Source of the DNA: a virus
DNA: 23,921 nt
Strand: one strand, 5' to 3'
Virus record (IMG/VR): IMGVR_UViG_3300017605_000219
Coordinates: 1 to 23,921 of that record
Shown here piece after piece: positions 11,640-19,603 of this stretch. The notes under the pieces are model-generated. The model saw only the letters and a program-made list of their open reading frames with translations, was not told the DNA's origin and made no database searches. The position numbers were made by a program, and so were the translations under genes. Positions within the stretch are counted from its first letter, which is position 1; the number at the start of each line of letters is the position of its first letter.

Positions 11640-11728
11640 GTCTGATTCTCCCAGTCTGTGATAAATTGCGCGAGCGCCTCAAAATGGCACTTTTCCGCGC
11701 TTGCCATGGAAACACACACAGTCGGCAT
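11636..11728 (-). CDS. Small coupled ORF, 30 aa (possibly 43 aa from TTG)
   Basis: ATG at 11728 (MPTVCVSMASAEKCHFEALA) to a TGA that overlaps the next start by ATGA. The same frame is open back to the TAG stop of the portal gene, and a TTG at 11767 would give 43 residues. So the peptide is also an in-frame extension of portal beyond its amber stop. No clear ribosome site. Confidence 0.4.
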   Translation of the reverse strand: MPTVCVSMASAEKCHFEALAQFITDWENQT

Positions 11729-11773
11729 GTGAGGGGCATTGTTACGGTAGGATTTTTGATTTTCCAAGAGGAA

Positions 11774-13300
11774 CTATGCCACGCGGACGACCGCTGTTCC
11801 TGGTTTCGGTGCGGTTCCTTTGACAGTCTTGCCTTTTGGCATGGTCGTTGGGGTCGGCGTGGTGTTTGGTGTGTCGCCAACGCCAGCCGGGAAAGCATCC
11901 GCGATCTGCGTATCTGTGAAGCCGGCCAGTGCCATCGCCGCCTTTGCGGGGATGCCGGCATTTGTCAGCGCCGCCATCGTCGCGGCTTTTTCGTCAACCG
12001 ATTCGCCCCACGCGGAATCAACTTGTAACTCGTGATCAAAGTCGCCGCTGTCGAACGTGCCGAGAGTGGAAGGAAATACGCCGTTGAATATTCCAATCGT
12101 CAGTGCCATTTCAAACGCACGTGAGAGGGATGACAGTAAATTATTTCGCGCCTCGTTCGCTCGATCAATGGCAGCACCGAGAAGGGTACGCAAAGCGGTA
12201 CCACTGGCGGCGGCTTGATCTGTTGGTGATAATGCGTACCAGCGAAGCTCTGGCAAGTCCTTTTCGAGTTCTTCCATCTGCGCGTTGAGAATAAGCAGGG
12301 CATCCGAGTAATCAATGTCAGGAATAAGGCTGTGAATTGTTGAAAGCCCAGGCAATGATATAAGACGGCTGAAAATTTGCTTGACCACGCCAGAGATAGA
12401 ATCCAGCGCCGAAGATGATACAGGCGCACTTGTTGAATCTGCGCTGATCCGGGGTGCAGGAATCGGCCGGCCCTGCGCGTCCGTGGAATTCGCGGAAGCC
12501 ACGAATACAGGTTCGCCGAACGCGAAGAGTAGATCATGCAGGCGGGTTGCGACGCGGTTGGCTTCGTAGATTTTGTCCAGCGCATGATAAACACAGCTCA
12601 ACCCGCGAGGGTCGCCGTTGTCGTGGAATTTTGTATGCACGATGGAGATAAAATCAATCCCCATTTCTGGAAAGGTTGTGATTTCCTTCGCTTGTCCGAG
12701 TTCTCTAATCGGCGTGGTGCGCGAGTTTTGACCCTCCCAAATTTCAAGGGTTTGCGCGTCCATGTCCCAATATTCGGTATACAGGATTGGATTGTCATTA
12801 TCATCCAGCGTCGGGATGTCGATACGTATATAGGTAAGGAAGTTGCGGGAATCTTCGCCGAAGTCGGTCACATAGAACGGGGAAATATCTTCGAGGTATG
12901 ACTTTTCCTTGTCACCACGGACCCGAATAAAGCTATCGCCGTAAAGCGCGAAGTTCCGCAACATGGCGAGTTTGTTATTCGCAAGGTTGCTGTCTTTGAT
13001 AATCTGCTCGATTGCATCCTGTAATTCGACGTTTTCCGCCTCGCCTTCGTCTGTGGTAGTCGTGACCTTGATTTCCTTGCCCGGCAACATCTTCGAGGCG
13101 TAAAACTCCACGGAACGATTTACGACCGTACGAAGTCTGCGCGTCGTGTCCTCTGGAATAATCGAATCGTCGTTTTTATAGAGCGCATACAGCGCATCAT
13201 AAAGCGAGTTGTAATCGAACGGCGTGACCGAAGGCGTACCGCCGGGGCCGGCCTTGTTTGTGCCGAGAATAAAATCCCATAGTTGATTTATGACTGTCAT
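11774..13300 (-). CDS. Portal protein
   Basis: 508 residues; ATG at 13300 overlaps the DUF4031 stop by ATGA. Features of SPP1/HK97-type portals: an N-terminal region with YDALYALYKNDDSIIPEDTT, RRLRTVVNRSVEFYASKMLP, then beta segments (SFIRVRGDKEKSYLEDISPF), a long helix region (HALDKIYEANRVATRLHDLL) and a C-terminal Ala/Thr/Pro-rich, basic tail. It would form the dodecameric ring through which TerL pumps DNA. It directly follows TerS, TerL and DUF4031, but head genes are not next; they lie about 10 kb further along the transcription direction. Confidence 0.88.
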   Translation of the reverse strand: MTVINQLWDFILGTNKAGPGGTPSVTPFDYNSLYDALYALYKNDDSIIPEDTTRRLRTVVNRSVEFYASKMLPGKEIKVTTTTDEGEAENVELQDAIEQIIKDSNLANNKLAMLRNFALYGDSFIRVRGDKEKSYLEDISPFYVTDFGEDSRNFLTYIRIDIPTLDDNDNPILYTEYWDMDAQTLEIWEGQNSRTTPIRELGQAKEITTFPEMGIDFISIVHTKFHDNGDPRGLSCVYHALDKIYEANRVATRLHDLLFAFGEPVFVASANSTDAQGRPIPAPRISADSTSAPVSSSALDSISGVVKQIFSRLISLPGLSTIHSLIPDIDYSDALLILNAQMEELEKDLPELRWYALSPTDQAAASGTALRTLLGAAIDRANEARNNLLSSLSRAFEMALTIGIFNGVFPSTLGTFDSGDFDHELQVDSAWGESVDEKAATMAALTNAGIPAKAAMALAGFTDTQIADAFPAGVGDTPNTTPTPTTMPKGKTVKGTAPKPGTAVVRVA

Positions 13301-13554
13301 GGATTCACCTGTCTATATTTCCTGATTATCTCTACAACCTTATCGGCTTCAATTTCAACCGCGCCGTTTTGGATTGCCAGCAACCTTCTTGATTTACTCA
13401 AGTCATAATGCGGCGTGCTTTTGGGTTGAAACCACGAGCGTTTCATTCCTATTTTTTCAGCAAAGGCGTGAAGTTCATCGACTGAATCGGCAAGCATGTG
13501 ACACATCTTCATTCTGCCGAATTGGTTTTCTTGCTTATCCACATAAACTGTCAT
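13297..13554 (-). CDS. DUF4031 domain protein, 85 aa
   Basis: ATG at 13554 overlaps the TerL stop by ATGA. Family pattern: MTVYVDKQENQFGRMKMCHM, then LADSVDELHAFAEKIGMKRS, W-F-Q, HYDLSKSRR and a C-terminal helix. DUF4031 proteins are small, common in phages and bacteria, with unknown biochemical function. Lying between TerL and portal, it may help packaging. Confidence 0.88.
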   Translation of the reverse strand: MTVYVDKQENQFGRMKMCHMLADSVDELHAFAEKIGMKRSWFQPKSTPHYDLSKSRRLLAIQNGAVEIEADKVVEIIRKYRQVNP

Positions 13555-15041
13555 CGCGTTATAGTCCTTCCCGTTGTGCGGGCTGTCAATCCTTCGGCCA
13601 GATAATAAGATAAATAATCGCAGAGCTGCGAGAATGCGTCAACCTGATCTTTGTACGCTGAGTTCGGAAAGTTGAACACTTCCGTTTCCCAATCGATCAG
13701 CCAGGGCGTGTCCTCGCTCGGCGGCGGAAATATCACGCATCCTTTTTCGCACCACTTTGCCGCTTCGTATGCGCGGGCGATCTTGTCGCCCTTCGGTGTG
13801 TACGGCATAACGTAAGGCGCGAACACCTGAGAGACCTGCTTCATGGACTGGATCACCTGAATGCCGCTCGACTTGTTTTCGATGATTATATCTCTCATCA
13901 CAACCGATTTGACGCCGCCGTATTTTTTCGCCTGTTCCTCAATGGCATATTGCAGCTGCGGAAACTCGATCTTTTTGCGCCAAACGTCACGGATATAAAG
14001 CCTGTAATCTGGCGTCAGCTCTCCGACGATGCCGCAGGTATAAGCGGCGGTGTCCTCGATGCTAGCTGCTGTGTCCCATGAGAAATAACGACCGACGCAC
14101 GGCATGGAAGATTTGCGGACAGCGAACCATTCCTTTTTGAAGATTGCACCGACCAAGGGCGTAGGGCGCTGCTGAAGCTGACCAGCCACACCGATCGACG
14201 AAAGCGGGATTTTCAATATCTCGATCTCATTTCGCCCGATACGCTCAGGCCAAAGTAATTCATTTTCTTCTGTGCGCGGGTCTTTTTCACCGATGGACGA
14301 TTTGAACCGCTCCACGCCTTCGTATTCCGCAGGCAATACCAAATGCTCCCACGGCACGCCGCTTTCGATAATGTGACCGCATAAATCCTCGTCGTGAAGC
14401 CTCTGCATGATAAGGATCTTCTTCACCGTTTTCGGGTCATTACCGCGCATCGAGATTGTATTGTCATACACATAATTGACTTGATCGCGCTTCGCCTTAC
14501 TGTTGGCTTGCCCGATTTCAAGCGGGTCATCAATAATCAGGATGTCGCCACCCTGCCCGCCGATGGAGCCGCCAGTACCGAAGCACATACGATACCCACC
14601 CATGGAATTTTGAAAATTATCCTTCGTGTCCTGCTTCGGGTTGATCGTGACGTGAAAGCGTTCTTGATACCAGCGCGAGCCAATCAGGTCGCGGCATTTC
14701 ACGCTATCGCGGAGGGTAAGGGATTCGGAATAAGAGAAGCATAGGAATTTTGTTGTTGGGGCTTTCGTCCATATCCACGCAGGGAATAGCACGTTGCAGA
14801 GCAAGCTCTTCATGTGGCGCGGCGGGACGTTCATCATCAGATTATTCGATGGGATCAGTCCCATGAACAATGCGACCAAATACGCGCAGATCATGCGGAT
14901 GTGCCAGTTATCAACAAACGTAACACCGGGCTCAACCTTATTCCAGGCAGAAACCACAAAGGCGTGAAAATCACGCCTGAGCAATTCAGCGTCCAAATCC
15001 GTAATAGTTACAGCTTCGACTTCTGCAATAGCCGCATCCAC
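13551..15041 (-). CDS. terL: Terminase large subunit
   Basis: 496 residues from a GTG at 15041 (GAGGAAA upstream), overlapping TerS by 34 bases. ATPase: Walker A-like VPPRHMKS (72-79), Walker B ILIIDD (167-172) and a QRLHDEDL segment (213-220) for the coupling motif. Nuclease: SWDTA with D323, IIIENKSSG with E388, and DQVDA with D468, the three acidic residues of the RNase H-like fold. It cuts and pumps DNA into the procapsid through the portal. Confidence 0.96.
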   Translation of the reverse strand: MDAAIAEVEAVTITDLDAELLRRDFHAFVVSAWNKVEPGVTFVDNWHIRMICAYLVALFMGLIPSNNLMMNVPPRHMKSLLCNVLFPAWIWTKAPTTKFLCFSYSESLTLRDSVKCRDLIGSRWYQERFHVTINPKQDTKDNFQNSMGGYRMCFGTGGSIGGQGGDILIIDDPLEIGQANSKAKRDQVNYVYDNTISMRGNDPKTVKKILIMQRLHDEDLCGHIIESGVPWEHLVLPAEYEGVERFKSSIGEKDPRTEENELLWPERIGRNEIEILKIPLSSIGVAGQLQQRPTPLVGAIFKKEWFAVRKSSMPCVGRYFSWDTAASIEDTAAYTCGIVGELTPDYRLYIRDVWRKKIEFPQLQYAIEEQAKKYGGVKSVVMRDIIIENKSSGIQVIQSMKQVSQVFAPYVMPYTPKGDKIARAYEAAKWCEKGCVIFPPPSEDTPWLIDWETEVFNFPNSAYKDQVDAFSQLCDYLSYYLAEGLTARTTGRTITR

Positions 15042-15352
15042 GTTTCGATTTCCTCTTTTGTCAGTTTGGAAAGGTCAGGTTTTTCTTCTGAATTGATTTC
15101 GACTCTATCAGGTATTTTCCCATAGGCGCGATTCATGATCGCTTCCCAAAATTGAAAACTTCCGCGCTTCGCGCGCGCAATCGCAATCATCATCATTTCA
15201 TCGGCTATGCTTTGTTTTTTGCCTTCGTCGGTTTCCTCGATGATTTTGCGGAGATATTCAGCAAGGGTTGTGCCGAGCGGAGTTCTGCCCTTGCGGTTGA
15301 TACGTGGATCGCCTTTGACGAAAGGCTTCGCGGGTGTTTTCCCTTTCGTCAC
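15008..15352 (-). CDS. terS: Terminase small subunit-like protein
   Basis: 114 residues from a GTG at 15352 whose GTGA overlaps the stop of the secreted-protein gene; a TTG 15 bases upstream is the alternative. The N-terminus has KPFVKGDPRINRKGRTPLGT, a pattern seen in DUF5681-like proteins and small terminases, then helices (IEETDEGKKQSIADEMMMIA, FQFWEAIMNRAYGKIPDRVE) and a C-terminal KLTKEEIETWMRLL. It would recognise the packaging site. Position right before TerL is the best support. Confidence 0.8.
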   Translation of the reverse strand: MTKGKTPAKPFVKGDPRINRKGRTPLGTTLAEYLRKIIEETDEGKKQSIADEMMMIAIARAKRGSFQFWEAIMNRAYGKIPDRVEINSEEKPDLSKLTKEEIETWMRLLQKSKL

Positions 15353-15972
15353 GGCAGAAGCTCCCAAGACCCTTCAATCCATGCGCTGTACACATGGCAA
15401 GTGTCCGCGCCGTTTCCATAAAACTGCACGCCTAAATTCTTGAATTGCTTTGCGGTGACAATAGCCTGCATATCTGAAGTGATTGCAACTCCGTCATTGA
15501 ACACCTGAGAATTTCCAGTATTGGCATGGTTGAAGTTTGCAATCACTTGTATGTTGGTTGGACCATTATCAAATACGATCAGGTTTACACCTGTTGGATT
15601 GGCATTATTAGACCTAGGATTCCAAGCCACACGAAACACCGCCCATTTGACCTTTATGCGGTTGTAATTGTTGGCGTAAAACTGATAGGTGCTGGAAGTG
15701 AACGAAGTTAGTGAAGAGGATGTAGTAGAGCTGTTTGGACAGCCCACTCCTATTCCAGGAAGGCGCATGAAGTCGATTTGTAGAGGGATAACAATATTGG
15801 AGACGGCCGTTGGTGTTATCGTCATTTCTAATGTTGGTGTGGCGGTTGGGGTCTGAGTCTCTATTGGATTCAAACAAACCTCTCCAAGCGCGAACGGATA
15901 ACAATCCATGCTGGCAGATGCAGTCAAGAATATTGAGGCCACAATAAATAAGGCTATAATATTTTTTTTCAT
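15349..15972 (-). CDS. Secreted protein with signal peptide and Thr/Pro linker
   Basis: 207 residues; ATG at 15972 overlaps the previous stop (ATGA). N-terminus MKKNIIALFIVASIFLTASA is a signal peptide with cleavage near ASA-S; no lipobox cysteine. After a short Cys-containing stretch comes a Thr/Pro linker (TQTPTATPTLEMTITPTAV), a form common in Chloroflexota exported proteins. The rest is beta-rich (YNRIKVKWAVFRVAWNPRS, GVNLIVFDNGPTNIQVIAN) and ends AWIEGSWELLP, like a fibre or carbohydrate-binding fold. An exported phage protein in the late operon could modify the host surface or act in superinfection exclusion; this is inference. Confidence 0.65.
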   Translation of the reverse strand: MKKNIIALFIVASIFLTASASMDCYPFALGEVCLNPIETQTPTATPTLEMTITPTAVSNIVIPLQIDFMRLPGIGVGCPNSSTTSSSLTSFTSSTYQFYANNYNRIKVKWAVFRVAWNPRSNNANPTGVNLIVFDNGPTNIQVIANFNHANTGNSQVFNDGVAITSDMQAIVTAKQFKNLGVQFYGNGADTCHVYSAWIEGSWELLP

Positions 15973-16145
15973 TTTATAATCTCTTCCTTTGGTTCATTAC
16001 CTTTTGATTTCCATTCTAAAAAATCCCGATAATCTACATTGTTATTATCCATCGGAATCCAAACACCATCACTTCTTTTTATAATATCCACACTTTCAAC
16101 TGATTTTATGATTGTGTAATTAAAATTAATATTCTCATCATTCAT
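15969..16145 (-). CDS. Small fibre-associated protein, 58 aa
   Basis: ATG at 16145, 11 bases after the fibre gene stop; its TGA overlaps the next ATG. The sequence has VWIPMDNNNVDYRDFLEWKS then KGNEPKEE, the typical 'IPxDxxNxDYxxFLxWxxxGNxP' pattern of small phage proteins encoded just after tail fibres, some related to fibre assembly. AT-rich compared with its neighbours. Confidence 0.75.
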   Translation of the reverse strand: MNDENINFNYTIIKSVESVDIIKRSDGVWIPMDNNNVDYRDFLEWKSKGNEPKEEIIK

Positions 16146-16156
16146 AACATGACTCT

Positions 16157-17299
16157 TTATAAAAGTTCAGCCTCTGCCGAAATATGAACGCGCAGGGCAT
16201 TTCCAATTGCGGTGGTCGCATTTCCTACGCAAGAAATATTCGATCCAATTACAGATATGTTTCCTGTCAAAGTGGATGAACAATCTCCCGGAACATTTAT
16301 ATCTCTAACCTCAGCGTTTGCGGCGCCCGGATTGTATGTAATAAGTGTGGGGGCCGCAAACATAGTTACAGGGAAAATTACCTTTGGTATTCTTTGGGCT
16401 GCGGCACCGACCGCTGGTGCAGGGCCGTGAAATTCTCCTGTGTTGCTCCCCAGGTTCTGAACGGGAGCGGTGTCTAATGAAAATGTTTTCCAATAATATC
16501 TTTGGCAAAGTTGCAATTCAACAAGTGTCAACCTGGGTGTCCAGTCTTGAACAGTTGAACCAACAAACAGCCCAGCCTCCGCAAATTCCAAGGTATCATT
16601 TGCAGCGAATTGGCTATCAGTCCAAAAGGCACAAATTAGATTTTTGCTATTTGAGGGTACAGTCACAGAAACACTAAAAGATTGCCAGGAAGTTGTGACG
16701 GACTTTGACGCTGCCGCTGTTATAACTGCCACATTCGCACCCATTGTCGGATCGGTGGAGTTTGCACCAAATGCTGTAACTAATGTTGCCGGGATTGCAT
16801 CCAATGTACCTGCATTTTGCAATTCAAATATCCCCATGCGAATTGTTTTGGATGCACTGGCTTTCATTTTTATTTGAAAAATAACAACCTTGCTTCTCAA
16901 AGGAACACTGTTGACACCTTCAATGGCCTGGCAAGAAAAAATCTTTCCAGTATTTGTTATCTTTTTTAATTGCCCATAATATTTACTTGTCAGTCCCGAT
17001 TCTCCCAAGGCATCAAATCGTTTATATTGAACATCTGCATTTTCTCTAGTAATCCACCAACGATCTGCTCCAAAGTCTTTATCTGCTATCGTGGTCAATG
17101 TTCCCGGTGTTGTTCGTTGTGAGAAATCGAATCCACCATTGATTAGATAGTTATAACCTGTTCCACCTCCGGATCCTCCGATATCACTAACAAGACTTGC
17201 TTTCGTGACGGCACTTCCGCTCGGATCGGAAACGTAAGGAATAAGATCTGTGCTAACTGGCACACCTACTGAAATTTCTGTGATTTTTTGATCTGCCAT
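16157..17299 (-). CDS. Tail fibre / receptor-binding protein
   Basis: 380 residues, ATG at 17299 after AGGAG. N-terminus MADQKITEISVGVPVSTDLI resembles phage fibre/adhesin starts (sites for tail attachment). Then NYLINGGFDFSQRTT opens a carbohydrate-binding jelly-roll-like domain (FGADRWWITRENADVQYKRF, WTDSQFAANDTLEFAEAGLF) followed by PRLTLVELQLCQRYYWKTF, a conserved segment of many phage fibre proteins, and a beta-rich C-terminal head. Likely contacts the host surface. Confidence 0.8.
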   Translation of the reverse strand: MADQKITEISVGVPVSTDLIPYVSDPSGSAVTKASLVSDIGGSGGGTGYNYLINGGFDFSQRTTPGTLTTIADKDFGADRWWITRENADVQYKRFDALGESGLTSKYYGQLKKITNTGKIFSCQAIEGVNSVPLRSKVVIFQIKMKASASKTIRMGIFELQNAGTLDAIPATLVTAFGANSTDPTMGANVAVITAAASKSVTTSWQSFSVSVTVPSNSKNLICAFWTDSQFAANDTLEFAEAGLFVGSTVQDWTPRLTLVELQLCQRYYWKTFSLDTAPVQNLGSNTGEFHGPAPAVGAAAQRIPKVIFPVTMFAAPTLITYNPGAANAEVRDINVPGDCSSTLTGNISVIGSNISCVGNATTAIGNALRVHISAEAELL

Positions 17300-17308
17300 G
17301 ATAGGCTC

Positions 17309-19603
17309 CTATGGGTTTGCGCGGATCACTGGCGCACCGTTAGGGATGCCAACTGCGCGTAATGCGTTTTCAACAAGTCGATCTGTGGATGTGAGGACAT
17401 GACCTGCGAGGCTCGCGTCATCTCCGAGATCTGCGTAGACTGCGGGTCCTTGAAAGACAAGGCCATCAGTGACTAACGAAACATCTGGCACACCACCATT
17501 GTAGAGCGTGGTCACTTCGGCGGCAGAGAGGATGCGATTGTACATTCTCACGTCGAATAATTTTCCATTCAAAGAACCGCCATAAGGAACTGATAACATG
17601 CTGTCATTCCCAAGATCGAATGCGCTCCCATATTCTGAAAGGGCAGTCCCAACTGGGGTTGCAAACTCTGTCACGGTCACAGAAACGTTGTTCACATAAA
17701 TTATCGGGTCATTTGCCACCGAAGATTGATTATAAGTAACAACAACATGAGACCACGCGCCGAGTGCCGGAACGTTTACATCGGTTGTCCAGATTCCACT
17801 TGTTGTAAATGGTCTTATGAAAACCATCTTGTTTGATGTTAGGTAAATTATTTCTCCCAGTGAAATAATCGTATCTCCATCACCTCCGGCGCTATACGCG
17901 TCTGGATATATCCAAAATGAAAACGACCTGTTCACCAAGTCAAGCGTCTGCGGTAGCACTCCGAAACTAAGCGCGTCGGTTGCTGTCGTACCTGCAAACT
18001 CAACAGTCACAGGATTCAATGCGCCGCTCAAATAGCTATCATTCTGCTTTACGCCATATTCCACATTGATAACCCCTCCCTGTTTGATGGTGAAGGCGCG
18101 GTCGGTGATGTAATAATGATTGCTTATATTGCTTCGATCTTCTGTTCCTAAAAGCAATGAGCCGATAGTGAGTGTCAGAAATGTAGCCATGTGATTTTTA
18201 TTTAGATTTGCTAGAAATTTCATGTTCGTAATCCTTGATTTCGGGTTTTTATATTCTTCGATCACGGATAACCCGTACATATCTGCCAGATACGCATCCT
18301 TTTGATATTTCTGGTCAAACTGAAAAGGAGAATACCCATAGGCGACCTGCGATATGTCGTCGTCCTTCGTTGATTCGATGCTGTTGGCATAATAAATACC
18401 ATATCCGCGAGCCTGTAAAAGCGTCATATAAATGCCGGCATTTGCATTGTTGGTGATTGAATAATAAACCGTATCACCGAAGTAAACCGCACTCAGAACT
18501 ATATCAGCAGTTTTGTTCGTTCCACTTCCATCTGCAAGGGTGTTCGCCAAATAATCAGTAGTGGCAACTGGCGTTTGCATGTTGGTTCCAGACACCTGTG
18601 ATAAACCATTCGGGTCTGTATAGTGTGCTGAAAATTGTGTCGTTTGTCCTACTGGTATGAATAATGGAGTTCCTAACTTGTAAAGTACCTTCAAGGCCGT
18701 GTCAGTAATAACAGGATGAACGCGAATAATGGATGCGTTCAACAAAGAATCCTCTCCTAAAAATATGTTGTAGCCCTCTGCGTCAGCATGAATCGCGGCA
18801 TCCTCAGTAACCTCTGGTTCTAAAGTCCCTTCGTCAAGAATGATCTTTCCGCCATCCTCTTTTAGCAGAAAGAAACCGTCCTCCTTCAAAAGAAACGAAT
18901 CTACGGTAGGTAAAATCCAAAGCGGGGGAATTGTGACTTGATCCAACGCCCGCCAACCCTGACGGGCGATCATATTTTCAGCTACAAGTGTGCCATCCTG
19001 CCTGACGTAGATATAACCAAGCTCTGAATTTGCCAGCTTCGTAAATTCAGAAAGCGCCATCGTCTTGCGTTGAACATTATCGAAAACGGCAGGGAACGTG
19101 AAAGAGCCAGTATCAAAGTCGGTATCTTCAGGCTGAACACTCAGACGCGCAAGGATCAGCGCCATTGCCTCATCAATCCTTTTGTTGAGTGCAATCGTTG
19201 CGCCCTTCATCGGATAATTGACCGGGATCTGCATCCAATCAACAGCCATGAGGCGGACTTGCTCATTACCCCAATTCAGGTCATCAGAATCCAGGCTGGT
19301 TATTCTACCTGTCCATATTTCTTCTGTCTGACCCCTAAATGTTCCTGTTATTCGTATCTTTGCGCCTTTGTTGAAACCTGTCAGCGTGGAAAGACCTCGA
19401 ACGGCATCGCCGCCCATAGGTGAGAATAACTTTCCTTTGTTGTTCAACGTGATATTCAGCGTACCAAGAACGGCCACGCGCTGATCTGGTTTCCATCCGC
19501 CAAGACCATTATTGCCTTTTATGTCACCGACCACGTACGCGGTTATATCAACCCAATCCGATCCGTCATAATATTCAGTGATGATGGATTCAAGAAACTC
19601 CAT
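17309..19603 (-). CDS. Tail tip / baseplate protein with C-terminal LamG-like domain
   Basis: 764 residues; the ATG shares a base with the tape-measure stop (TAATG). The N-terminal ~230 residues (YYDGSDWVDITAYVVGDIKG, then IRITGTFRGQTEEIWTGRIT) look like baseplate hub proteins. At 237-251 the motif FLLKEDG occurs twice in a row, followed by KIILDEG, a small repeat common in phage tip proteins. At about 530-705 is a concanavalin/LamG-like domain (RSFSFWIYPDAYSAGGDGDT, WSHVVVTYNQSS, LFDVRMYNRILSAAEVTTLY). It probably forms the tail tip and binds surface glycans. Confidence 0.8.
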   Translation of the reverse strand: MEFLESIITEYYDGSDWVDITAYVVGDIKGNNGLGGWKPDQRVAVLGTLNITLNNKGKLFSPMGGDAVRGLSTLTGFNKGAKIRITGTFRGQTEEIWTGRITSLDSDDLNWGNEQVRLMAVDWMQIPVNYPMKGATIALNKRIDEAMALILARLSVQPEDTDFDTGSFTFPAVFDNVQRKTMALSEFTKLANSELGYIYVRQDGTLVAENMIARQGWRALDQVTIPPLWILPTVDSFLLKEDGFFLLKEDGGKIILDEGTLEPEVTEDAAIHADAEGYNIFLGEDSLLNASIIRVHPVITDTALKVLYKLGTPLFIPVGQTTQFSAHYTDPNGLSQVSGTNMQTPVATTDYLANTLADGSGTNKTADIVLSAVYFGDTVYYSITNNANAGIYMTLLQARGYGIYYANSIESTKDDDISQVAYGYSPFQFDQKYQKDAYLADMYGLSVIEEYKNPKSRITNMKFLANLNKNHMATFLTLTIGSLLLGTEDRSNISNHYYITDRAFTIKQGGVINVEYGVKQNDSYLSGALNPVTVEFAGTTATDALSFGVLPQTLDLVNRSFSFWIYPDAYSAGGDGDTIISLGEIIYLTSNKMVFIRPFTTSGIWTTDVNVPALGAWSHVVVTYNQSSVANDPIIYVNNVSVTVTEFATPVGTALSEYGSAFDLGNDSMLSVPYGGSLNGKLFDVRMYNRILSAAEVTTLYNGGVPDVSLVTDGLVFQGPAVYADLGDDASLAGHVLTSTDRLVENALRAVGIPNGAPVIRANP

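Noticed and set aside
12118-12134. Second CACGTG-containing sequence as another parS copy
   Set aside because: Flanks around CACGTG do not match the consensus (only the central six bases agree).
12100-12594. Minus-strand frame of 164 codons inside portal
   Set aside because: Fully contained in the portal gene in another frame, composition is not protein-like, and portal is certain.
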